From: Rhizobium sp. BG4
GTDB lineage: Bacteria; Pseudomonadota; Alphaproteobacteria; Rhizobiales; Rhizobiaceae
Assembly (NCBI RefSeq): GCF_016864575.1
Contig: NZ_CP044125.1
Span: forward strand, 558,001 to 622,000
DNA: 64,000 nucleotides
Direction of reading: 5' to 3'
Shown: piece after piece, positions 55,524 through 63,677 of the stretch
Layout: each line of letters opens with the position of its first letter
How positions within the stretch are numbered: position 1 is the stretch's first letter
Notes under the pieces: model-generated
Databases searched by the model: none
Seen by the model: only the letters and a program-made list of their open reading frames with translations
Told to the model about the DNA's origin: nothing
Position numbers and translations under genes: made by a program

Positions 55524-55925
55524 ATGAAGACCGCCCTCGTCGCCTATGCCGGTTCGTTCGCCACGCTGCTGGTGCTCGATGCGATCTGGCTCGGCCTCGT
55601 CGCCCGCACTTTCTATCGCGACCAGCTGGGCGAACTGATGCTGCCGCAGCCGGCTTTCGGCATTGCCGCGCTCTTCTATCTGTTCTTTGCCGTCGCCGTC
55701 GTCGTGCTCGCCGTGCTTCCGGCGGTCAATGCCGCCTCGCTCGGCACGGCGCTTGCCTATGGTGCCATTCTGGGACTGGCCGCCTATGGCACCTATGACA
55801 TCACCAATCTTTCGACGCTGAAGAACTGGCCGGTGACGATGAGCTTGGTGGATATGGCCTGGGGCACCTTCGTGACGGCGGCAACGGCTGCCGGCGGCTA
55901 TGCGGCGGCGCGCGCCTTCGGCTGA
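55524..55925 (+). CDS. DUF2177 membrane protein
   Basis: A 133-residue integral membrane protein with four transmembrane helices. LVLDAIWLGLVARTFYRDQL and YGTYDITNLSTLKNWP with WGTFVTA are the family marks. AAAGGAGAG precedes the ATG at 55524. Family function unknown. Confidence 0.9.
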   Translation: MKTALVAYAGSFATLLVLDAIWLGLVARTFYRDQLGELMLPQPAFGIAALFYLFFAVAVVVLAVLPAVNAASLGTALAYGAILGLAAYGTYDITNLSTLKNWPVTMSLVDMAWGTFVTAATAAGGYAAARAFG

Positions 55926-56079
55926 TCGCCATCCCGCCGCGGCACAGGCTGTGCCACGTAAGCACAAAATTCATAATCACTAAAATTGTCTTGATGTCTT
56001 TGACGAATGCGCAAAACATTCGTGTGAGGCTCTGCCATAACGGGCCGGGATGAGCTTGGCCCAGACGGAGGACTGCACG

Positions 56080-56487
56080 ATGTCCATGGATCGGGCAACG
56101 CATCTTGCGACTGTGAAATCTGAGGTCTACGACCAGCGCTGGGAGCAGTTTCAGGTGAACCGCCCGGCGCGGATCATCGCCGTGCGCCCCTGTCTCACCG
56201 GCATGTCGCTCAGAAGCGCGGAGATCCTCGATATCTCGCGCGGCGGCGCCACCTTCCTGGTCTCGTCGACCGCCGGTCTTCCCAAGCACTATTACCTCAA
56301 CATTCTCGGCCTCGCCTATCGCATCGGCTGCGCCGAGGTCTATCGCAACAAGGAGCGCATCGGCGTCCGCTTCATCAACGTTCTCGATCCGGAAGTGCTG
56401 CGCCGCGTGGTACGCGCCGACTTCATGGCCGGCAATGTCGAAGCCATGGAAGCGCGCCGCGGCGGACGCATCACGGCGATGCAATAG
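56080..56487 (+). CDS. PilZ-domain protein
   Basis: A 135-residue PilZ-domain protein. The c-di-GMP motif is largely kept: NRPAR (RxxxR-like) and ILDISRGGATF (DxSxxG). A strong GGAGGA lies seven bases before the ATG at 56080, making the longer frame from 56050 unlikely. It is the likely functional c-di-GMP receptor of the pair with the degenerate one at 54505. Confidence 0.82.
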   Translation: MSMDRATHLATVKSEVYDQRWEQFQVNRPARIIAVRPCLTGMSLRSAEILDISRGGATFLVSSTAGLPKHYYLNILGLAYRIGCAEVYRNKERIGVRFINVLDPEVLRRVVRADFMAGNVEAMEARRGGRITAMQ

Positions 56488-56576
56488 GGCCGATTCTGGA
56501 ATAATCTTCCTTGCCATGAAGGGAGCGGCGCTTATTGTTGGCGCCGCTTTTGTCTTATTCGGGATCCCGCATTTCC

Positions 56577-57689
56577 ATGTCCGCCTTTTCGCGCTTCACA
56601 CCGCTGGTCAGCGCCCTGCCCTCCACCGTTCCCTTCGTCGGCCCAGAGGCCATCGAGCGCCAGCGCGGCCTGAAGGTCGCGGCCCGCATCGGCGCCAATG
56701 AAAACGGCTTCGGCCCGGCGCCTTCCGTGCTCGAGGCGATGCGTGCTGCGGGCGGCGATATCTGGAAATACAACGATCCGGAGAATTTCGAGCTGCGCGA
56801 GGCACTGGCCGCCCATCTCGGTATCACCTCGGCGAACATCGCCATCGGCGGCGGCATCGACGAGCTGCTCGGCCAGATCGTCCGCCTCGTCATCGAGCCC
56901 GGCATGCCCGTCGTCACCTCGCTCGGCGGCTATCCGACCTTCAATTTCCATGTCGCCGGTTTCGGCGGCCGTCTCGTTACCGTTCCCTATGTCAACGACC
57001 GGGAAGATCTGGACGGGCTGCTCGACGCGGTGAAGCGCGAGAATGCGCCGCTCGTCTATTTCGCCAACCCTGATAATCCGATGGGCAGCTGGTGGGATGC
57101 CGACAAGATCGTCGCCTTCGCACGCGCCCTGCCCGAGACCTGCCTGATGGTTCTCGACGAGGCCTATAGCGAGACCGGACCGGCAAGCTCACTTCCCTCG
57201 ATTTCTTCGCTGATCGACCTGCCGAACATCGTGCGCACCCGCACCTTCTCGAAGGCCTATGGTCTGGCCGGCGCCCGTGTCGGCTACGTGATCTCGACGC
57301 CGGGCACGGCGCAAGCCTTCGACAAGATCCGCAACCATTTCGGCATGAACCGGCTGGCGACGGCCGGCGCTCTCGCCGCGCTGAAGGACCAGGCCTATCT
57401 CGCCGAAGTCGTCGGCAAGATCCAGGCGGCGCGCGAACGCATCTCGGACATTGCCCGGGCAAACCAGCTGTCGCCGCTGCCCTCGGCCACCAATTTCGTG
57501 GCAATCGATGCCGGGCGCGACGGCACCTATGCGCGGGCGATCGTCGACGGGCTGATGCAGCATGGCGTCTTCATCCGCATGCCGGGTGTGACGCCGCTCA
57601 ACCGCTGCATCCGCGTCAGCGTCGGGCCGGAAGCCGATATGGCGCTGTTCGAGCAGTCGCTGCCGCAGGTATTGCGCACGCTCGACTGA
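56577..57689 (+). CDS. Histidinol-phosphate aminotransferase-like enzyme
   Basis: A 370-residue class I/II PLP aminotransferase. The PLP lysine lies in TRTFSKAYGLAGARVGY; ANENGFGP, YFANPDNPMG and VLDEAYSE are also typical. It resembles HisC, but there is no his gene nearby and the last step of a different pathway is possible. The ATG at 56577 is chosen over a start 14 codons upstream. Followed by a terminator. Confidence 0.85.
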   Translation: MSAFSRFTPLVSALPSTVPFVGPEAIERQRGLKVAARIGANENGFGPAPSVLEAMRAAGGDIWKYNDPENFELREALAAHLGITSANIAIGGGIDELLGQIVRLVIEPGMPVVTSLGGYPTFNFHVAGFGGRLVTVPYVNDREDLDGLLDAVKRENAPLVYFANPDNPMGSWWDADKIVAFARALPETCLMVLDEAYSETGPASSLPSISSLIDLPNIVRTRTFSKAYGLAGARVGYVISTPGTAQAFDKIRNHFGMNRLATAGALAALKDQAYLAEVVGKIQAARERISDIARANQLSPLPSATNFVAIDAGRDGTYARAIVDGLMQHGVFIRMPGVTPLNRCIRVSVGPEADMALFEQSLPQVLRTLD

Positions 57690-57693
57690 AACG

Positions 57694-57737
57694 AAAAAAC
57701 CGCGCCGGCCTTGTTTCTGCCGGTCGCGGTTTCGTTC
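57694..57737 (+). terminator. Rho-independent terminator after the aminotransferase gene
   Basis: AAAAAACCGCGCCGGC pairs with GCCGGTCGCGGTTTCGTT (one bulge) around a short loop just after the TGA. Confidence 0.75.
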
Positions 57738-57819
57738 TCCTGGCTGCAGCCCCGTCCAAAGTGCCCCGCCAGCCCCCTCTTTTTGAGGTTGTTATTCTTG
57801 TCTGATTTTTCGATGCAGC

Positions 57820-58086
57820 TTAGTGGATGGTCATCCACTCGCGAGCCGCACGGAGCGCCTCGACGATCTGCATCTTGTTCATCGAAGCGGCGACATCGGC
57901 GCGCAGTTCGGCGGCACGGTCGCTGCCCTTGATGGCGGCGATGTTCAGCCACTTGTGCGCGGCGACCAGATCGACGTCGCAGCCGCGGCCGGTTGCATAC
58001 ATCAGACCCATTTCGCAGAAGACGTCGGCGTTCTTGTCGCCACCCATGGTGGCCATTTCAGCATTGTGCATTTCAAAGCGTGCCAT
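57820..58086 (-). CDS. Sel1-like repeat protein (88 aa)
   Basis: A small protein with one Sel1/TPR-like unit, AEMGLMYATGRGCDVDL-like (here CEMGLMYATGRGCDVDLVAA), then HKWLNIAAIKGSDRAAELR. It lacks a signal peptide. Single Sel1-like units are seen in small regulatory proteins of rhizobia. Function unknown. Confidence 0.75.
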   Translation of the reverse strand: MARFEMHNAEMATMGGDKNADVFCEMGLMYATGRGCDVDLVAAHKWLNIAAIKGSDRAAELRADVAASMNKMQIVEALRAAREWMTIH

Positions 58087-58526
58087 CGGTTTTATCCCTG
58101 TTTAGCCTGTTGTCGACTTGCCCTGTTTTACCGTCCGGGCCGTGCCGTCTATCGCAGCTTTCGGTCCCTTCGGTGCGGCGGGTTTGCCCCGCTCGTTTGA
58201 TGGCTTCACTATGCTCCAGGCCTTTCAAAAAACGCCTAAAATGCATGATTAATTTGAGACAAACAAAGTCCAAATGCTTGGTAAACTTGGGTTTTTGTTA
58301 AACATCGCGAAGCCTGCAAATTAAGGAGTTTCGAGACAATTTTACGAAAGATTCAGATTTCGAAATCAACGCTTCGTTCACCACGAAACGAGCAGGCAAA
58401 TCGGGAAACCGGAAATATCGGCTGTCGGCAACCCCGGAAAACCGGGCTTTTGCGGCTCAGTCTTATTTACCTTTACGTTCGCGTCAGTTATTTTTCGCCG
58501 GCGTTTTGAACATCAGGGAGGAATGG
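58087..58526. other. Long intergenic region
   Basis: 440 bp between the divergent Sel1-like and DUF2147 genes. It is relatively AT-rich around 58240-58345 and holds a small hairpin, CCCGGAAAACCGGG followed by CTTTT, at 58433-58450. No credible ORF or RNA gene is seen. Confidence 0.55.
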
Positions 58527-58865
58527 ATGGTCCGCACACTTATTCTCGCAGGCGCGGTGGTACTTTCGGCAGGGCTCGCGCATGCCGACGAGGTGATCGT
58601 CGGCAACTGGAAGACGGTCGCCGGCGATACGGCAGAGATCGCCCCCTGCAGCGGCGGCTTCTGCGTGACGCTGAAGACTGGCAAGTTCGCCGGCAAGAAG
58701 ATCGGCACGCTATCCGGCACCGGCGGCACCTATACAGGCGAAATCACCGACCCTGCCAACGACAAGACCTATAGCGGCTCCGGCACGGTTTCGGGCAGTT
58801 CGCTGAAGATGAAGGGCTGCGTTCTGAAGGTTCTCTGCAAGTCGCAGACCTGGACGCGGCTGTAA
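58527..58865 (+). CDS. DUF2147 secreted protein
   Basis: A 112-residue secreted protein. Signal peptide MVRTLILAGAVVLSAGLAHA; the mature part begins DEVIVGNWKTVAGDTAEI and has a four-cysteine pattern (APCSGGFC, KMKGCVLKVLCKSQTW). The length and strand pattern fit the DUF2147 family, lipocalin-like. GGGAGGA lies before 58527. Function not known. Confidence 0.82.
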   Translation: MVRTLILAGAVVLSAGLAHADEVIVGNWKTVAGDTAEIAPCSGGFCVTLKTGKFAGKKIGTLSGTGGTYTGEITDPANDKTYSGSGTVSGSSLKMKGCVLKVLCKSQTWTRL

Positions 58866-58918
58866 GGGCTATTCTTCCTCGCCGCTTCTGGATCGGGAGT
58901 TAGAACGGCCCGTCGAAG

Positions 58919-59088
58919 CCGGAGCCCCCTCACCCTACCCTCTCCCCGCGGGGGAGAGGGGAAGTTGGCGGAAGCGGCATCCTCGACTTTCCCTTCTCCC
59001 CTGGGGAGAAGGTGGCCGGAAGGCCGGATGAGGGGCTCCAGCCACCACACTTCCTTCATTCCTGTGACAAGCACAGGGATGAGGGCGA
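58919..59088. repeat. Composite palindromic element: family C plus half of family D
   Basis: A family C pair (GAGCCCCCTCACCCTACCCT and GGAAGGCCGGATGAGGGGCT, 58919-59040) is followed at 59053-59086 by TTCATTCCTGTGACAAGCAC and AGGGATGAGGG, which is the end of family D. The junction shows the mosaic nature of these elements. Confidence 0.8.
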
Positions 59089-59222
59089 AGGCAAGCGCGC
59101 CCAATGCTTCCCCCAAACCCGTCAATATTCCTGAACGCCATATGAACCGGCATCTCAGCACTCGTTCAGCCGCCCTGTGTCAGAAGGGAGGCAAGAATGA
59201 AGGGGCTTATGGGTTAGGGAAT

Positions 59223-59402
59223 ATGGACGTGCAAATCTTGGCAAGACGTTTCACCATCATCACGCTGTTTGCGGCGCTGTTTGCGATCAGCTTTTCGGCA
59301 GCGGTCGTGCATGGCGGCGGCGGCGGCGCCCAGTCGCATTTCGGCGCCAACTATACCTGCCTGGAATCCTCCAGCCCCTTCTGCTCGGGCGAGCATAAGT
59401 AG
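59223..59402 (+). CDS. Small secreted hypothetical protein (59 aa)
   Basis: A short ORF with an N-terminal membrane segment (ARRFTIITLFAALFAISFSA) followed by a Gly-rich piece (VVHGGGGGAQSHFG) and two cysteines (TCLESSSPFCSG). It looks like a secreted or anchored small peptide. Start uncertain: ATG at 59223 or a longer frame from 59142. It lies between the composite repeat and amn. Confidence 0.55.
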   Translation: MDVQILARRFTIITLFAALFAISFSAAVVHGGGGGAQSHFGANYTCLESSSPFCSGEHK

Positions 59403-59464
59403 GTAGCGCGGGCGAGCCCGCCCGCCGTCGCTTGCGTGTTGCACATGGCAACCTATAATGCGCC

Positions 59465-60967
59465 ATGAGCAAACGAATCTCTCCATTAGCACCCCTCGAT
59501 ATTTCCTCTCCGCCAGCCTTTGAACCGCAAAGCTTCGACGACCCGGCAAAGGCCGTCGACGCGCTGACAGAGCTTTACGACCGCAACACGGCCTTCCTGA
59601 TCGACAGCTTCACGGCGATCGCTAAGGGTGCGCCGATCACCGCGCGGCACCGGGCCTTCTATCCGCAGGTCAGCATCGAGACGACGAGCTTCGGCCATAT
59701 CGACAGCCGTCTTTCCTACGGCCACGTGACCTCGCCCGGCGTCTATACGACGACCGTGACGCGTCCGAAGCTGTTTCGCCATTACCTGAAAGAGCAGCTG
59801 GCGCTTCTGATGAAGAGCCACAACGTTCCCGTCGTCGTCTCCGAATCCTCGACGCCGATCCCGCTGCATTTCGCTTTCGGCGAAGGCGCCCATGTCGAGG
59901 CCTCCGCATCGGCCTTCATGGATATTCCGATGCGCGATCTCTTCGATACGCCGGACCTGAATACGACGGACGACGAGATCGCCAATGGCGAATATATCCC
60001 GCCACCCGGCGAGCCCTCGCCGCTTGCGCCCTTCACGGCACAGCGCATCGACTATTCGCTCGCCCGCCTCGCCCACTACACGGCAACAGGCGCGCAGCAT
60101 TTCCAGAACTTCGTGCTGTTTACGAACTACCAGTTCTATATCGACGAGTTCTGCACCTGGGCCCGCAAGCTGATGGCCGACGGCGGCGATGGCTATACGG
60201 CCTTCGTCGAGCCTGGCAATATCATCACTCATGCAGGCTCCAGCACGCCCGAAGGCGATGCGACACCCGGCCGCCTGCCGCAGATGCCGGCCTATCACCT
60301 GAAGAAGAAGGGCCATGCCGGGATCACCATGATCAATATCGGCGTCGGCCCCTCCAACGCCAAGACGATAACCGACCACGTCGCGGTGCTGCGCCCGCAT
60401 GCCTGGCTGATGCTCGGCCACTGCGCCGGCCTGCGCAACAGCCAGCGCCTCGGCGACTATGTGCTGGCGCATGCCTATATGCGCGAGGACCACGTTCTCG
60501 ACGACGACCTGCCGGTCTGGGTGCCGATTCCGGCGCTCGCCGAAGTACAGGTGGCGCTGGAAGCAGCCGTTGCCGAGATCACCGGTTACGAAGGCTTCGA
60601 GCTGAAGCGCATCATGCGCACCGGCACCGTCGGGACGATCGACAACCGCAACTGGGAACTGCGCGATCAGGCAGGCCCGGTGAAGCGCCTGTCGCAGGCC
60701 CGCGCCATCGCGCTCGATATGGAATCGGCGACGATCGCCGCCAACGGCTTCCGCTTCCGCGTTCCCTACGGCACGCTGCTCTGCGTTTCCGACAAGCCGC
60801 TGCATGGCGAACTGAAGCTGCCGGGCATGGCGACAGCCTTCTACCGGACGCAGGTGAACCAGCATCTGCAGATCGGCATCCGCGCCATCCAGAAGCTGGC
60901 GGCCATGCCGCCAGAGGCGCTGCATTCGCGCAAGCTGCGCAGCTTCTTTGAAACGGCCTTCCAGTAA
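59465..60967 (+). CDS. amn: AMP nucleosidase
   Basis: A 500-residue enzyme that hydrolyses AMP to adenine and ribose 5-phosphate in purine balance. The N-terminal regulatory half contains ITARHRAFYPQVSIETTSFG; the C-terminal catalytic half has INIGVGPSNAKTITDHVAVL, GHCAGLRNSQRLGDYVLAHA, DMESATIAANGFRFRVPYG, all typical of Amn. It converges with a small minus-strand gene two bases after its stop. A hairpin inside that gene (60982-61007) may end its transcript. Confidence 0.94.
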   Translation: MSKRISPLAPLDISSPPAFEPQSFDDPAKAVDALTELYDRNTAFLIDSFTAIAKGAPITARHRAFYPQVSIETTSFGHIDSRLSYGHVTSPGVYTTTVTRPKLFRHYLKEQLALLMKSHNVPVVVSESSTPIPLHFAFGEGAHVEASASAFMDIPMRDLFDTPDLNTTDDEIANGEYIPPPGEPSPLAPFTAQRIDYSLARLAHYTATGAQHFQNFVLFTNYQFYIDEFCTWARKLMADGGDGYTAFVEPGNIITHAGSSTPEGDATPGRLPQMPAYHLKKKGHAGITMINIGVGPSNAKTITDHVAVLRPHAWLMLGHCAGLRNSQRLGDYVLAHAYMREDHVLDDDLPVWVPIPALAEVQVALEAAVAEITGYEGFELKRIMRTGTVGTIDNRNWELRDQAGPVKRLSQARAIALDMESATIAANGFRFRVPYGTLLCVSDKPLHGELKLPGMATAFYRTQVNQHLQIGIRAIQKLAAMPPEALHSRKLRSFFETAFQ

Positions 60968-60969
60968 GC

Positions 60970-61188
60970 CTACCTGACATCGCGGTCCGCAATCACCTGC
61001 GGACCGCTGTCTGCGGGGCTCGACAGTTCGAGCCCGGAGATGACGGCCGCGAAGACCGCGACAGCAAACATCAGCCGCACGAGCAGGCCGCGCAGATCGA
61101 AGCCCTGCATGTCATAATATTCGTCAGCGCTGACCGGCGCTCTTTTGCGCGCGGCCCAGCTTGCAATTCCAATCTCCAGAATTCCCAT
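60970..61188 (-). CDS. Small membrane protein (72 aa)
   Basis: A short ORF with one hydrophobic helix (LLVRLMFAVAVFAAVISG) after a polar part (RKRAPVSADEYYDMQGFDL). GGAG lies before the ATG at 61188; a longer start at 61218 is less likely. Its last codons include a perfect 9-bp inverted repeat. No family recognised. Confidence 0.5.
   Translation of the reverse strand: MGILEIGIASWAARKRAPVSADEYYDMQGFDLRGLLVRLMFAVAVFAAVISGLELSSPADSGPQVIADRDVR
60982..61007 (+). terminator. Possible amn terminator inside an opposing gene
   Basis: GCGGTCCGC and GCGGACCGC pair perfectly around an 8-base loop, 15 bases after the amn stop and within the C-terminal codons of the small minus-strand gene. No T-run follows, so termination is uncertain. 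Confidence 0.4.
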
Positions 61189-61340
61189 GATCGTGACTCC
61201 AATGGTTTCGACGATCATGGTCGTTTGCGCCTCCGCGCTTTCGACAGCGGGAGGCCAACAAAGATTTTTCCCGCACCTGTCGATTTCCGCCTAGTCTCTT
61301 CGTCCAAGGGCTGTGAGAGGCAGCCAGGAGGAAAGCCACA

Positions 61341-61715
61341 ATGCGATATCTATGCCAGGTATGGTTCGAGCCATCGGTGCTCGAACGGATGAGTGACGAG
61401 GAGAAAAGGACACTCGACCGGGATTCGGCCGGATACGATCTCGACCTGGAGGTCAGCGGCCATATGATCCATGCCGAAGCGCTGCAGGCGCCGAGCGCGG
61501 CGGTGACCGTGAAGGTCCGCAACGGCGAAATGGCGATGACCGACGGTCCCTTTGCCGAGACCAAGGAACAGCTCGGCGGCTTCATCCTGATCGAAGCCAA
61601 GGATCTCAACGATGCGATCCGGGTTGCTGCCGGCATTCCGCTGGCGAAATACGGCTCGATCGAAGTCCGCCCGGTCCATGACTTCAAGAGCAAGCTGCAG
61701 GAGGCCGCGCGATGA
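61341..61715 (+). CDS. DGPF/YCII-domain protein 1
   Basis: A 124-residue member of the YCII-related DGPF family. The signature MTDGPFAETKEQLGGF lies at about residue 66-81. AGGAGGAAAG precedes the start. First of three adjacent DGPF genes upstream of an ECF sigma gene, an arrangement known for the ECF42 group, where the DGPF proteins may help control the sigma factor. Enzymatic activity is not established. Confidence 0.9.
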   Translation: MRYLCQVWFEPSVLERMSDEEKRTLDRDSAGYDLDLEVSGHMIHAEALQAPSAAVTVKVRNGEMAMTDGPFAETKEQLGGFILIEAKDLNDAIRVAAGIPLAKYGSIEVRPVHDFKSKLQEAAR

Positions 61716-62071
61716 AATTCCTCTGCCAGATCTGGTTCGACACCGAAAAGAGCAAGCAGGTGACCCAGGCCGAATGGGACAGGCTGACGGAGCAATGCAT
61801 CCTCAGCGACAACCGCTGGCGCGACAGCGGACACCTGCTGACGGCGCTGGCGCTGCGCGAGCCAGAGAGCGCGGTGACGGTGCGCGTCACGAACGGTGCA
61901 CTCAGCGCCACGGACGGGCCGTTCGCCGAGATCAAGGAACATCTCGGCGGCTTCGTGCTGATCGAGGCCCGAGACATCAGCCAAGCGACCGAAATCGCCT
62001 CGGCATTCCCGATCGTCGAATATGCCTCGATCGAGGTGCGGCCGGCCTATTCGATCGAAGATGGGGTGTGA
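61712..62071 (+). CDS. DGPF/YCII-domain protein 2
   Basis: A 119-residue paralogue with signature TDGPFAEIKEHLGGF. Its ATG overlaps the stop of the first gene (ATGA), pointing to coupled translation. The start, MKFLCQIWFDTEKSKQVTQ, parallels MRYLCQVWFEPSV of the first. Confidence 0.9.
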   Translation: MKFLCQIWFDTEKSKQVTQAEWDRLTEQCILSDNRWRDSGHLLTALALREPESAVTVRVTNGALSATDGPFAEIKEHLGGFVLIEARDISQATEIASAFPIVEYASIEVRPAYSIEDGV

Positions 62072-62075
62072 GCCG

Positions 62076-62435
62076 ATGCGTTATCTCTGCCTCATCTACA
62101 ATTCTGCTGACCGCGATGGAACGCTGACCCGGGCCGAAGGGCATCAGCTGGTCGCCGCGCATTTCCGTTTCGACGAGGAGCTTCGTGCCGACGGGACGAT
62201 GATCCATGCCGATGCGCTGCAGCCGCCGGAGACGGCGACGGTGCTGCGGGTGCGGGACAACCAGCTGCAGGCGACCGACGGCCCCTATGCCGAGACCAAG
62301 GAGCATCTTGCCGGGTTCTACGTCATCGAGGCACCCGACGATGAAGCGGCAAAAGAGATCGCCGCGCGGATCCCATCGGTGTGTTTCGGAGCGGTCGAGG
62401 TCCGGCCGGTGCGGCTTCTGACATTGCCGGAGTAG
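62076..62435 (+). CDS. DGPF/YCII-domain protein 3
   Basis: A 119-residue third paralogue with TDGPYAETKEHLAGF (Tyr for Phe in the DGPF motif) and MRYLCLIYNSADRD. The ATG at 62076 is four bases after the previous stop; a longer upstream frame is rejected. It is followed three bases later by the sigma factor gene. Confidence 0.9.
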   Translation: MRYLCLIYNSADRDGTLTRAEGHQLVAAHFRFDEELRADGTMIHADALQPPETATVLRVRDNQLQATDGPYAETKEHLAGFYVIEAPDDEAAKEIAARIPSVCFGAVEVRPVRLLTLPE

Positions 62436-62438
62436 CGT

Positions 62439-63677
62439 TTGGACAGGGTGATCGAGGATATCTACCGCTCGCAGTCGCGCCGGGTTCTGGCGACGCTGAT
62501 CCGTCTGCTCGGCGATTTCGACCGGGCGGAGGAAGCGCTGCACGACGCCTTTGCCGAGGCGGCGCGAACCTGGCCGCGCGACGGCATTCCCGGCAATCCG
62601 GTGTCCTGGCTGGTTTCAGCCGGGCGCTTCCGGGCGATCGATCATATTCGCCGCCGGGCGCGTTTCGACGCGTCCGTGCAGGATATCGAGGACAGCCTTT
62701 ATCCCGCACCAGAGGAGGCAGACGACATGGACGCGATTGCCGACGACATGCTGCGGCTGATCTTCACCTGCTGCCATCCCATAATTCCGGCCGAAGCGCA
62801 GGTGGCGATGGCGCTACGCGAAGTCTGCGGCCTGACGACGGAAGAAATCGCGCATGCCTTCCTCGTCCCCGCGCCGACGGTAGCACAGCGGATCGTGCGG
62901 GCGAAGAACCGGATCCGTGCTGCGGAGATCCCCTACGAGGTGCCGGAGAAACCTGAACTGCCGGAGCGGCTCGACCGGGTGCTGCACGTCATCTACCTGG
63001 TCTTCAACGAGGGCTACTCGGCGTCGTCAGGCAGCGCTGTCGTGCGGAGCGGCTTGACCGGCGAAGCGATCCGGCTGGCGCGGCTGGTCGGCGAGCTGCT
63101 GCCGCACCGGGATATCGATGGTCTCCTGTCGCTGATGCTGCTGCAGGATTCGCGGCGGCTGGCGCGATCGAGCGATGACGGTCGACTGGTGCTGCTCGAC
63201 GAGCAGGACCGCTCCGCATGGGATCGCGGCAAGATCGTCGAGGGGCTGCAGCTGCTGCAGAGCGCGATGGCTGGCGAAGAGGTCGGGCTCTATACGGTGC
63301 AGGCGGCGATCGCCGCCGAGCACTCGAAAGCGGCAACACCCGAAGCCACGAACTGGCGGCAGATTGCCCGCTATTACGATCTGCTTGCGGCAGCCCAGCC
63401 CTCGCCCATCGTGGCGTTGAACCGGGCCGTGGCGATCGCCATGTCCGAGGGTTTCGAACAGGGTCTGGCGATCGTCGACGGCATCCTGCAATCCGGCGAT
63501 CTCGAGCGCTATCATCTGGCGCATTCGGCGCGCGCCGATTTCCTGCGCCGCCTCGGGCGGATCGCGGAGGCAATCGAGGCCTATGAGCGTGCGCTGTCGC
63601 TTTGCCAGCAGGAGCCGGAGCGGAACTTCCTGAGGAGGCGGATTTCAGAGCTGACGGCGGCGGCCGAAGGGCAGTGA
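62439..63677 (+). CDS. ECF sigma factor, ECF42-like, with C-terminal extension
   Basis: A 412-residue extracytoplasmic-function sigma factor with a TTG start, six bases after GGAG. Region 2 (LGDFDRAEEALHDAFAEA, RFRAIDHIRRRARF) and region 4 (LTTEEIAHAFLVPAPTVAQR) are clear. The C-terminal half (about 190-412, including AAQPSPIVALNRAVAIAMSE) is a helical, TPR-like extension that is typical of ECF42 and thought to be essential in such factors. No anti-sigma gene is adjacent; the DGPF proteins are the natural partners. Confidence 0.88.
   Translation: MDRVIEDIYRSQSRRVLATLIRLLGDFDRAEEALHDAFAEAARTWPRDGIPGNPVSWLVSAGRFRAIDHIRRRARFDASVQDIEDSLYPAPEEADDMDAIADDMLRLIFTCCHPIIPAEAQVAMALREVCGLTTEEIAHAFLVPAPTVAQRIVRAKNRIRAAEIPYEVPEKPELPERLDRVLHVIYLVFNEGYSASSGSAVVRSGLTGEAIRLARLVGELLPHRDIDGLLSLMLLQDSRRLARSSDDGRLVLLDEQDRSAWDRGKIVEGLQLLQSAMAGEEVGLYTVQAAIAAEHSKAATPEATNWRQIARYYDLLAAAQPSPIVALNRAVAIAMSEGFEQGLAIVDGILQSGDLERYHLAHSARADFLRRLGRIAEAIEAYERALSLCQQEPERNFLRRRISELTAAAEGQ

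Noticed and set aside
46520..59088. A possible CRISPR array or transposon from the repeated GC-rich arms
   Set aside because: The copies are scattered, each is an inverted pair, and there are no regular spacers, cas genes or transposase, so they are intergenic palindromic elements.
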